Assembly (NCBI GenBank): GCA_913041775.1
Contig: CAJWJW010000029.1
Coordinates: forward strand, 1 to 11,082
Source: an uncultured Flavobacteriales bacterium
Lineage (GTDB): Bacteria; Bacteroidota; Bacteroidia; Flavobacteriales; UBA7430
DNA length: 11,082 nucleotides
Direction: 5' to 3'
The notes below the pieces were generated by a model. The model was not told the DNA's origin, searched no databases, and saw nothing but the letters and a program-made list of their open reading frames with translations. Below, piece after piece: positions 5,316 through 11,082 of this stretch. Positions within the stretch are counted from its first letter, which is position 1, and every line of letters starts with the position of its first letter. The translations under genes and the position numbers were made by a program.

Positions 5316-6665
5316 ATGAAAACACTATTTACCTCTATTCTAATACTGAGTATTAGTTTAAACTCCTATTCTCAATGCGAATCGATTACGAGTGAATCAA
5401 TAACAAATCCAGGTGAGTTTGAAGTTTCTATTCTAACTGAAGGAGATGGAGTACGAAATGGACCTGAATATTCTGGTTCAACTATCTACTACCCTACCAA
5501 CGAGAACGAAGCTTTAGCAAGCATCATAATAGCGCCTGGATATTTTACTTTTGAATCGAGTATAGCAGCTTGGGGTCCCTTTTTAGCCTCACACGGAATT
5601 GTAACTATGACTATAGGAACAAATAGCATTTTTGATCAACCCGCAGCTAGATCTTCAGCTCTATTAGATGCTATGGTAAGTTTAAAGGAAGAAAATACCA
5701 GACAAAACTCACCTTTAATTGGTAAATTAAACACATCAAACATCGCTGTAGGAGGATGGTCTATGGGAGGTGGTGGCGCACAAATTGCAGCAACAATTGA
5801 TCCAACAATTAAAGCGGTAATTGCATTGTGCCCTTGGTTAGAAACAAACCTTATTTCAGAGGAATTTTTAAATCATGAAACTCCTATTTTAATTTTCAGT
5901 GCTGAGTTCGATGCAATAGCAAACCATACGTTACATGCAGATCAACATTATGCATTAACACCGGAGACAACACCCAAATTAATTTATGAAATTGCTGGAG
6001 CAGGTCATACCGTAGCGAATTATCCTACAAGTGGAAATGGAGAAGTTGGAATTCTAGCTTTGACTTGGTTAAAGAAATACATGTTAAACGAAAACTGTTA
6101 CTGCCCACTAATAATAGAAACTCCCTCAACAGCATCCTTATTTATACATAACATAACTTGTGAAGATGAAAATACTATTACTCAGGAAGTTACTTGCATA
6201 GAAGGTTGGTCAATTATTTCAACTTATGTAAATCCAACTAACTCAAACTTCACAAATTTTATAGCACCAGTAGTAAGTAATTTAGTAATTGCGAAAGACT
6301 ATATTGGTAATGCCTACTTACCCGATTGGGATTTTAACGGAATTGGAAATTTAGCACAAGGGCAAGCCTATTTAATTAAGATGCTAAATACAGCTAGTTT
6401 AGCCGTTGTTGGAGAGCAATTAATTGCAAGTGAAAATACAATTACACTAAACGAAGGTTGGAACTTAGTTGCTAATTATAAAACCTACTCAATAAATTCT
6501 GATCTAGCATTTTCGTCTTTATTAGAGACACAAAATGTGGTAATCATTAAAGACTATATTGGAAATGCTCTTTTACCCGAATGGGGGTTTAATGGTCTCG
6601 GAGACTTACTTCCTGGGAGAGGATACCAAATTAAAGTAACAAATACTTGCGAATTACAGTACTAA
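5316..6665 (+). CDS. Secreted polyester-hydrolase-like (PETase/cutinase family) alpha/beta hydrolase with two C-terminal repeats
   Basis: A 449-residue protein. A Sec signal peptide (about 1-19, ending Asn-Ser-Tyr-Ser before Gln-Cys) is followed by an alpha/beta hydrolase at about 30-260. Order and motifs match the bacterial PETase/cutinase family: Ala-Pro-Gly-Tyr76, Ser-Ser-Ile-Ala-Ala-Trp-Gly-Pro, Leu-Ala-Ser-His-Gly, Asp-Gln-Pro-Ala-Ala-Arg-Ser, then Gly-Trp148-Ser149-Met150-Gly-Gly-Gly-Gly with nucleophile Ser149, Cys-Pro-Trp174, Asp199-Ala-Ile and His231. These correspond to Ser160, Asp206, His237, Tyr87, Met161, Trp159 and Trp185 of Ideonella PETase. The two cysteines of the PETase-specific active-site disulfide are absent. 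Residues 297-356 and 381-440 are two copies of a Trp/Gly/Tyr-rich module; no standard sorting domain follows. The gene stands alone with its own upstream region. The family hydrolyses ester polymers or triglycerides; activity on PET is possible but not shown. Confidence 0.88.
   Translation: MKTLFTSILILSISLNSYSQCESITSESITNPGEFEVSILTEGDGVRNGPEYSGSTIYYPTNENEALASIIIAPGYFTFESSIAAWGPFLASHGIVTMTIGTNSIFDQPAARSSALLDAMVSLKEENTRQNSPLIGKLNTSNIAVGGWSMGGGGAQIAATIDPTIKAVIALCPWLETNLISEEFLNHETPILIFSAEFDAIANHTLHADQHYALTPETTPKLIYEIAGAGHTVANYPTSGNGEVGILALTWLKKYMLNENCYCPLIIETPSTASLFIHNITCEDENTITQEVTCIEGWSIISTYVNPTNSNFTNFIAPVVSNLVIAKDYIGNAYLPDWDFNGIGNLAQGQAYLIKMLNTASLAVVGEQLIASENTITLNEGWNLVANYKTYSINSDLAFSSLLETQNVVIIKDYIGNALLPEWGFNGLGDLLPGRGYQIKVTNTCELQY
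6204..6635 (+). repeat. Two tandem ~60-residue C-terminal repeats within the hydrolase
   Basis: Copy 1 (6204-6383, residues 297-356) and copy 2 (6456-6635, residues 381-440) share Gly-Trp at the start, Lys-Asp-Tyr-Ile-Gly-Asn-Ala, Leu-Pro-x-Trp-x-Phe-Asn-Gly-x-Gly, a Gly near the end and Tyr-x-Ile-Lys. They are 84 residues apart, joined by a short linker. Similar modules occur at the ends of secreted Bacteroidota proteins. The DNA has diverged, so the duplication is not recent. Confidence 0.85.
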
Positions 6666-6746
6666 TTAGATAGATTCTGATAAACCAAAAACGACAAACC
6701 CTACTCGGATACAATAATCTTAAGCAATTCAGAAATACTCCATTTG

Positions 6747-6769
6747 TAAGACTTATATTTACAGTCTTA
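6747..6769 (+). promoter_or_regulatory. Promoter region of the carboxyltransferase gene, with 7-bp inverted repeat
   Basis: TATATTTA at 6754-6761 matches the -7 consensus in 7 of 8 positions and ends 21 bases before the ATG at 6783. It sits between perfect inverted arms TAAGACT (6747-6753) and AGTCTTA (6763-6769). The right arm is part of a leader, ACAGTCTTAAAATTT, identical to the one before the ZIP gene. The arms could be a regulator site over the promoter. Confidence 0.45.
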
Positions 6770-6782
6770 AAATTTCTATAGA

Positions 6783-8411
6783 ATGGATATTAATTTCAAT
6801 AAGAATGAAGACGCAATCAAATTAAAGATTGCGGAGATGAAGAGAAGACTTGCAGTGATAAGTCTCGGTGGTGGAAAAAAGAAAATTAAAAAAGAACACA
6901 GTAAAGGAAAACTTACTGCCAGAGAACGTATAGAATATTTACGAGATCAAAAAACGAACTTTATTGAACTGGGTGCTTTTGTAGCAAATGACATGTACGA
7001 AGAGTACGGTGGTTGTCCAGCTGCAGGAGTTGTAATGGGTATAGGTTATGTTTCTGGAAAACAATGCATAATTGTTGCCAACGATGCTACTGTAAAAGCG
7101 GGTGCTTGGTTTCCTATAACAGCAAAGAAAAATTTAAGAGCGCAAGAAATTGCCATGGAAAACAACTTACCGATCATCTATTTAGTAGATAGTGCGGGAG
7201 TTTTCCTTCCTTTACAAGACGAAATATTCCCTGATAAAGAACACTTCGGTAGAATATTTAGAAACAATGCACGAATGTCCTCTATGGGTATCACACAAAT
7301 ATCTGCTGTAATGGGCTCTTGTGTTGCAGGTGGAGCATACTTACCAATAATGAGCGATGACTCTCTTATTGTAGACAAAACTGGTTCTATTTTCTTAGCT
7401 GGTTCTTACTTAGTAAAAGCAGCAATTGGAGAAAATATAGACAACGAAACTTTAGGTGGAGCTACTACACAGTGCGAAATTTCTGGAGTTACAGACTATA
7501 AAGCCAAAGACGATAAAGACTGCTTAGATAGAATTCGCAGGATTATGAGTAAAATTGGAGATCGCGAAAATGCAGGATTTAACAGAGTTGAAGCTGAAGA
7601 ACCTACAGAAAACCCAGAAGAAATTTATGGGATTATGCCCGAAAAAAGGGATAAGCCTTACAAAGTACGAGATATAATTTCTCGCTTGGTTGACAAATCT
7701 GAATTTGATGAATACAAAGCTGGTTTCGGACAAAGTATTATCTGTGGACTTTCCAGAGTTGAAGGTTGGGCTGTAGGGATTGTAGCTAACGAGAGACTGG
7801 TAATTAAATCTAAAAAAGGTGAAATGCAGTTTGGTGGTGTTATCTATTCGGACTCTGCAGATAAAGCAGCTCGTTTTATTATGAACTGTAACCAAAAGAA
7901 AATACCGCTTGTCTTTTTACAAGATGTTACAGGATTTATGGTTGGTTCTCGTTCGGAACATGGTGGTATTATTAAAGATGGAGCAAAAATGGTGAATGCC
8001 ATGGCAAATTCTGTAGTACCAAAATTTACAGTAATTACAGGCAATTCCTTTGGAGCTGGTAACTACGCTATGTGTGGTAAAGCCTACGACCCTAGACTAA
8101 TTGTTGCTTGGCCTACGGCACAAATTGCCGTTATGGGGGGTGCACAAGCAGCAAAAGTATTACTGCAAATAGAAAAGACCAGTTTAAAATCTAAAGGAGA
8201 AGAAATTACTCCAGAAAGAGAGGCTGAATTACTAAAAACCATTACCGATAGGTACAACAAACAAATGAGTCCATATTACGCAGCATCTCGATTATGGGTA
8301 GATAGTATTATTGATCCATTAGAAACGAGAAAAGTGATTTCTATGGGGATTGAAATGGCTAATAAAGCACCTATAAAAGAAGCTTATAATGTAGGTGTTT
8401 TACAAACTTGA
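6783..8411 (+). CDS. Acyl-CoA carboxylase carboxyltransferase (beta) subunit, methylcrotonyl-CoA carboxylase type
   Basis: This 542-residue protein is full length for the family (about 510-560). It has an N-terminal carboxyltransferase half and a C-terminal half that complete the active site between subunits. Visible marks are Lys-Leu-Thr-Ala-Arg-Glu-Arg-Ile at 43-50, Val-Asp-Ser-Ala-Gly-Val-Phe-Leu-Pro at 135-143 with Phe-Pro-Asp-Lys-Glu-His-Phe-Gly-Arg-Ile-Phe at 149-159, Gly-Ser-Cys-Val-Ala-Gly-Gly-Ala-Tyr at 178-186, and Ser-Phe-Gly-Ala-Gly-Asn-Tyr-Ala-Met-Cys-Gly at 422-432. The FPDxxHFGRIF and AGNYxMCG blocks point to methylcrotonyl-CoA or geranyl-CoA carboxylase rather than propionyl- or acetyl-CoA carboxylase. 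The enzyme moves a carboxyl group from biotin to 3-methylcrotonyl-CoA in leucine breakdown, in the cytoplasm. The biotin carboxylase/carrier partner is not in this window. The gene has its own promoter. Confidence 0.93.
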   Translation: MDINFNKNEDAIKLKIAEMKRRLAVISLGGGKKKIKKEHSKGKLTARERIEYLRDQKTNFIELGAFVANDMYEEYGGCPAAGVVMGIGYVSGKQCIIVANDATVKAGAWFPITAKKNLRAQEIAMENNLPIIYLVDSAGVFLPLQDEIFPDKEHFGRIFRNNARMSSMGITQISAVMGSCVAGGAYLPIMSDDSLIVDKTGSIFLAGSYLVKAAIGENIDNETLGGATTQCEISGVTDYKAKDDKDCLDRIRRIMSKIGDRENAGFNRVEAEEPTENPEEIYGIMPEKRDKPYKVRDIISRLVDKSEFDEYKAGFGQSIICGLSRVEGWAVGIVANERLVIKSKKGEMQFGGVIYSDSADKAARFIMNCNQKKIPLVFLQDVTGFMVGSRSEHGGIIKDGAKMVNAMANSVVPKFTVITGNSFGAGNYAMCGKAYDPRLIVAWPTAQIAVMGGAQAAKVLLQIEKTSLKSKGEEITPEREAELLKTITDRYNKQMSPYYAASRLWVDSIIDPLETRKVISMGIEMANKAPIKEAYNVGVLQT

Positions 8412-8444
8412 TAAATAGAACTAAAAAGTACGACCGCATTATTG

Positions 8445-8452
8445 TAAATTAG
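8445..8452 (+). promoter_or_regulatory. Probable -7 box before the UbiA-family gene
   Basis: TAAATTAG matches TAnnTTTG in 7 of 8 positions and ends 19 bases before the ATG at 8472, the same spacing as the stronger boxes in the window. The 60-base gap after the carboxyltransferase gene holds no terminator, so readthrough is also possible. Confidence 0.4.
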
Positions 8453-8471
8453 TAGACAAAAAACTAAAACC

Positions 8472-9359
8472 ATGAAATACTTGAAACTTATTCGATTTCA
8501 GAATTTAGTTGCCATGGCACTAATACAGTACTTAATACGCTATAGCTTAGTTATTCCAGCCTATGGAAAGACAACAGTCTTAGGAGATACAGCTTTTGGA
8601 CTCTTAGTATTAAGTATACTTTTAATTGCTGCAGGTGGATATGTAATAAATGACTATTTCGACATTCAAGTTGACACGGTTAATAATAAAGTTTTAGTAG
8701 GTAGAAATATAAAACGTAGAGTCGCATTAATACTACATGCTATCTTAACATTTACAGGAGTTGTATTAGGGCTCTATATGGCATACTCAGTTGGCTATAC
8801 AATTGTAGGTCTTATTATACCGATTAGTGCATATAGCTTATGGCTATATAGTTTAAAGCTAAAAAGAAAATTATTTATCGGCAATTTCATTATCGCCCAG
8901 CTATCTTCTGTATTCACTATATTCTTAGCATTATTTGAAATCCCTCAAAATATATCCCACCCAGAAACAACGCGCTTAATTGCACTACTTTGCATATATG
9001 CGCTCTTTACTTTTCTATGTAGTCTAATGCACGAGGTTATTAAGGATCTAATAAGTTATGTAGGGGATAAAACTTTCAAAATAAAGACACTGGCTACTGA
9101 ATGGGGTATTTCAAAAACAAAAAGGTTTTTGAAATACATAAATATCTCACTATCATTTATGGTAATTATTGTTTCCATTTCAGAATTTAGTGAAAATATT
9201 ACAGCACTAAGTTATGCAGCAATAACAATTGTATGTCCATTAATTTTAACTAAATATTGGACTTACAAAGCAAAAAACAAAGAAGACTATACTAAGATTT
9301 CGAAGGTTAATAAATGGATCATATTTGCAGGAATCACAAGTCTCTGTTTTTTTATTTAA
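8472..9359 (+). CDS. UbiA family prenyltransferase (geranylgeranylglycerol-phosphate geranylgeranyltransferase-like)
   Basis: This 295-residue protein is mostly hydrophobic, with eight to nine membrane helices. The first Asp-rich motif of UbiA enzymes is Asn60-Asp-Tyr-Phe-Asp64-Ile-Gln-Val-Asp68, followed by Asn-Lys. The second is His-Glu188-Val-Ile-Lys-Asp192 with Val-Gly-Asp199-Lys, near Lys-Thr-Leu-Ala. These bind Mg2+ and the isoprenoid diphosphate. The short Asn-Asp-Tyr-Phe-Asp-x-x-x-Asp form and the second motif resemble proteins usually annotated in Bacteroidota as digeranylgeranylglycerol-phosphate synthases, enzymes of archaeal ether-lipid synthesis. The real acceptor in this group is uncertain: menaquinone, heme O and other lipids are other UbiA outcomes. 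The gene ends 14 bases from the end of the convergent epimerase gene. Confidence 0.88.
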   Translation: MKYLKLIRFQNLVAMALIQYLIRYSLVIPAYGKTTVLGDTAFGLLVLSILLIAAGGYVINDYFDIQVDTVNNKVLVGRNIKRRVALILHAILTFTGVVLGLYMAYSVGYTIVGLIIPISAYSLWLYSLKLKRKLFIGNFIIAQLSSVFTIFLALFEIPQNISHPETTRLIALLCIYALFTFLCSLMHEVIKDLISYVGDKTFKIKTLATEWGISKTKRFLKYINISLSFMVIIVSISEFSENITALSYAAITIVCPLILTKYWTYKAKNKEDYTKISKVNKWIIFAGITSLCFFI

Positions 9360-9373
9360 CCCACTAAATAGTC

Positions 9374-10354
9374 TTAAGCTCTTTGAGCATCAACTTTATA
9401 CCATTTCACAAAATCACTTAAAGTTTTCTTAGAATTCTCTACAGGTAAATATTCTAGCTCGTCTTTTGCTTTGGAGATATTTAAACTGATGGAATAATTT
9501 AATACAGCCACTCCATAACGAGTCATTGCAGGCTCCTTAGACTTCTCAGTAGTTTTCAATTCGTGGATTCGTGCCACAAAGTATGCTAGTTTATAAGATA
9601 TATACCTCAATTTATTATCGTAACCTAAGGCTTTTAAAACAGCATTAATTTCATCCCACAACACAATAGTGTCTCCATTTGAAATATTATATATCTGCCC
9701 GCTAGCGATGTGTTTCTTTTGAATACAAAGTAATACCGCGTGTGTTAAATTATTTATCGAGGTAAAATCAATCACATTTGCACCAAGACCAATAATTCGT
9801 AATTTATTTTCACGGTAAGCACGAATTAACCTAGGAAAAACTACCACATCACCAATTCCTAAAATGGCTCTTGCTCTTAAAATAGTAGAATCTAGATTTG
9901 CTTTATTAAGGACCAAAAGCTCTGCCTCGCGCTTTGTTTTAGAATATGAATTTGCCAAATACAACTCATCTACTTCGGAAATAGAGGTTCTATCAGAAAA
10001 ATTAAAGTACATGTTTGCACTAGAAATATAAATAAACTGACTAGACTGACTTGCACAATTTAATAGATTTTGAGTAGCAAGTACATTGGCATTATAAAAC
10101 GAGGTATAAGTACCCCAAATAGACGATTTAGCAGCACAATGAATATATACGTCGTAAGAACTTAGTTGGGATGTAACAAAAAAAGCATCTTCTAAATCAC
10201 CACACTTAATTATATACCCTTCGTTGCGAAGTAATTCAGACTTACTGAAATCCCTACCTGTACCGTGAACATTTTCCTTACCGTATACTTCAGCAAAAAA
10301 TCTTAAAAAATGACCTCCAACAAAACCAGTAGCTCCTGTAATTAATAGCTTCAT
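9374..10354 (-). CDS. NAD-dependent epimerase/dehydratase (extended SDR, 3-beta-HSD/OleD-like)
   Basis: This 326-residue protein is typical in length for an extended SDR. The N-terminal NAD(P)-binding loop is Gly7-Ala-Thr-Gly10-Phe-Val-Gly13. His-Cys-Ala-Ala-Lys follows strand 4 near 72-76, a Ser pair at 111-112 (Ile-Ser-Ser-Ala-Asn) supplies the catalytic Ser, and Tyr137-Ser-Lys-Thr-Lys141 is the YxxxK pair. Arg-Ala-Arg-Ala-Ile-Leu-Gly-Ile-Gly-Asp and Pro-Arg-Leu-Ile-Arg-Ala (around 160-180) resemble 3-beta-hydroxysteroid dehydrogenase and OleD-type beta-ketone reductases more than sugar-nucleotide epimerases, but the substrate is unknown. The start codon overlaps the stop of the upstream nitroreductase gene by four bases (ATGA), so the two are translationally coupled. 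No terminator is visible at the 3' end. Confidence 0.9.
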   Translation of the reverse strand: MKLLITGATGFVGGHFLRFFAEVYGKENVHGTGRDFSKSELLRNEGYIIKCGDLEDAFFVTSQLSSYDVYIHCAAKSSIWGTYTSFYNANVLATQNLLNCASQSSQFIYISSANMYFNFSDRTSISEVDELYLANSYSKTKREAELLVLNKANLDSTILRARAILGIGDVVVFPRLIRAYRENKLRIIGLGANVIDFTSINNLTHAVLLCIQKKHIASGQIYNISNGDTIVLWDEINAVLKALGYDNKLRYISYKLAYFVARIHELKTTEKSKEPAMTRYGVAVLNYSISLNISKAKDELEYLPVENSKKTLSDFVKWYKVDAQRA

Positions 10355-10926
10355 TTTCTCCAGATTATTTTATCATCTATAGTACTTAGTCGTCTTCCAT
10401 CCTTATTAATATGATCAGGTGCAATACCTAAATACAAAAATCCTAGTACTTGATCTTTAGCATCAAAGCTTAAAAATGTTTTCATGTCATCTTCATAAGT
10501 CATCCCACCAGTAGTCCAATGAACTGCAATATTTTTACTAGCAGCAGAAAGTAAAATATTCTGTACAGCACAAGAACAGGCAACTACTTCTTCGAGTAGA
10601 GAGATTTTAGTGCCTACACTCTTCTCTACAACTAAGGCAATAATATGAGAAGCTAAAAGAGGCTGATTCTGGAGCTTCTCGTATTTAAGCACATTGTAAA
10701 AATCTGTAGAAATAGACGATTTGTACAATTCTGACTGAAAGACCGCAAGAGTATTAATAGATTTTCCAGAAAAAACTACAAACCTCCAAGGCTCTGTATA
10801 GTGATGTGTAGGAGCCCAATTGGCAGAAGAAAGCAAGGTTGAAACAATGCTATCTGGAATTATTTCTCCTGTAAATAACTTAGGCTTTACATTTCTCCGA
10901 TTTTTTATAAGATCGCTTAAATTCAT
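10351..10926 (-). CDS. Nitroreductase family protein (YdjA-like)
   Basis: This 191-residue protein is typical of the small nitroreductase family, FMN-dependent oxidoreductases that work as dimers. FMN-contacting Arg10-Arg11-Asn-Val is near the N-terminus. Ala-Asn-Trp-Ala-Pro-Thr-His-His-x-x-Glu-Pro-Trp-Arg-Phe at 35-49 is the family signature, and the Trp-Ala-Pro-x-His-His form is closest to YdjA/TdsD-type members. His-Trp-Thr-Thr-Gly-Gly at 136-141 and Leu-Gly-Phe-Leu-Tyr-Leu-Gly at 161-167 close the flavin site. The natural electron acceptor is unknown. The start at 10926 is supported by the usual Met-Asn-Leu-x-Asp-Leu-Ile-x-x-Arg-Arg beginning. The 5' end overlaps the preceding membrane-protein gene by 47 bases, and the 3' end overlaps the epimerase gene by 4. 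Confidence 0.92.
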   Translation of the reverse strand: MNLSDLIKNRRNVKPKLFTGEIIPDSIVSTLLSSANWAPTHHYTEPWRFVVFSGKSINTLAVFQSELYKSSISTDFYNVLKYEKLQNQPLLASHIIALVVEKSVGTKISLLEEVVACSCAVQNILLSAASKNIAVHWTTGGMTYEDDMKTFLSFDAKDQVLGFLYLGIAPDHINKDGRRLSTIDDKIIWRK

Positions 10927-11082
10927 CTAATTTTAGATTTATCAAATAATGAAAAAGTATAGTTCCAATAGCATAAGCTACCAAATCGTATTTATCGGCA
11001 GTAAAAGAGCTAGACAAATAAGGTAATAGTAGTTCGAAAACGAAGGAAAGATACAGAAAAAAGAAAAGCAGTTGAGCTTTTG
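10880..11082 (-). CDS. Integral membrane protein, C-terminal end (5' partial)
   Basis: The minus-strand frame beginning at 11080 stays open for 66 codons and stops at 10882-10880 (TAA). It reads as the end of a membrane protein. One hydrophobic helix (Leu-Leu-Phe-Phe-Phe-Leu-Tyr-Leu...) is followed by a short polar loop (Ser-Ser-Ser-Phe-Thr-Ala-Asp-Lys-Tyr-Asp), a second helix with Ala-Tyr-Ala-Ile-Gly-Thr-Ile-Leu-Phe, and a basic tail. The Asp-Leu-x-Ala-Tyr-x-x-Gly pattern recalls small VanZ- or DUF2809-like proteins, but too little is visible to assign a family. The stop lies 47 bases inside the nitroreductase gene. The other minus-strand frames across this stretch have stops within 80 bases or read unlike protein. 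The start is beyond the window edge. Confidence 0.65.
   Translation of the reverse strand, partial: KAQLLFFFLYLSFVFELLLPYLSSSFTADKYDLVAYAIGTILFHYLINLKLDEFKRSYKKSEKCKA

Noticed and set aside
7524..7895. 123-residue minus-strand open frame inside the carboxyltransferase gene
   Set aside because: It lies wholly opposite a strongly conserved coding region, its sequence is a low-complexity Phe/Asn/Ser-rich mirror of that gene, and it has no promoter or start signal.
9368..9376. AGTCTTAAG at the 3' junction as a fourth copy of the promoter leader motif
   Set aside because: It lacks the TATATTTG box and lies between convergent gene ends, so it is most likely a chance match.
9378..9388. GCTC-TTT-GAGC hairpin near the convergent ubiA-type/epimerase ends, as a terminator
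   Set aside because: Only four base pairs, inside the epimerase coding region, with no T-run; far weaker than the terminator at 611-643.

Overview
The window suggests a Bacteroidota genome, most likely Flavobacteriia or a close relative. It is AT-rich. The first gene ends in a type IX secretion (Por) C-terminal sorting domain. Five genes have a Bacteroidota-type -7 box (TAnnTTTG) 17-21 bases before the start codon, with weak or no Shine-Dalgarno sequence. The gene content is mostly ordinary chromosomal housekeeping and catabolic functions. I see no RNA genes, IS elements, CRISPR arrays or phage genes.

Layout, left to right. 1-590 is the 3' end of a secreted T9SS substrate, closed by a strong intrinsic terminator at 611-643. 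722-2241 is a two-gene operon, a TSUP-family anion exporter followed by a class I methyltransferase, joined by a TAATG overlap. 2311-3599 is a second pair, a ZIP-family metal transporter and a Maf nucleotide pyrophosphatase. 3602-5155 on the minus strand is an unusual short-chain dehydrogenase with an N-terminal cysteine-pair module; it converges on maf with a 2-base gap. A 160-base divergent intergenic region separates it from 5316-6665, a secreted alpha/beta hydrolase with the catalytic layout of polyester (PET) hydrolases fused to two tandem C-terminal repeats. 6783-8411 is a carboxyltransferase subunit of methylcrotonyl-CoA carboxylase type. 8472-9359 is a UbiA-family prenyltransferase. 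9374-11082 on the minus strand is a tightly packed operon: the 3' end of a membrane protein, a nitroreductase, and an extended SDR/epimerase.

The most interesting item is the PETase-like hydrolase at 5316-6665. It keeps the Ser-Asp-His triad and several substrate-cleft residues of the PETase/cutinase family, and carries a duplicated Bacteroidota-type C-terminal module instead of a recognisable type A sorting domain. Second is the short-chain dehydrogenase, whose usual catalytic Tyr position is Thr, whose Gly-rich loop lacks one glycine, and which carries a Cys-x2-Cys/Cys-x2-Cys module and a long insertion. Third, near-identical promoter/leader sequences recur before three unrelated transcription units. 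I found no convincing evidence of a wholly new multi-gene system here.
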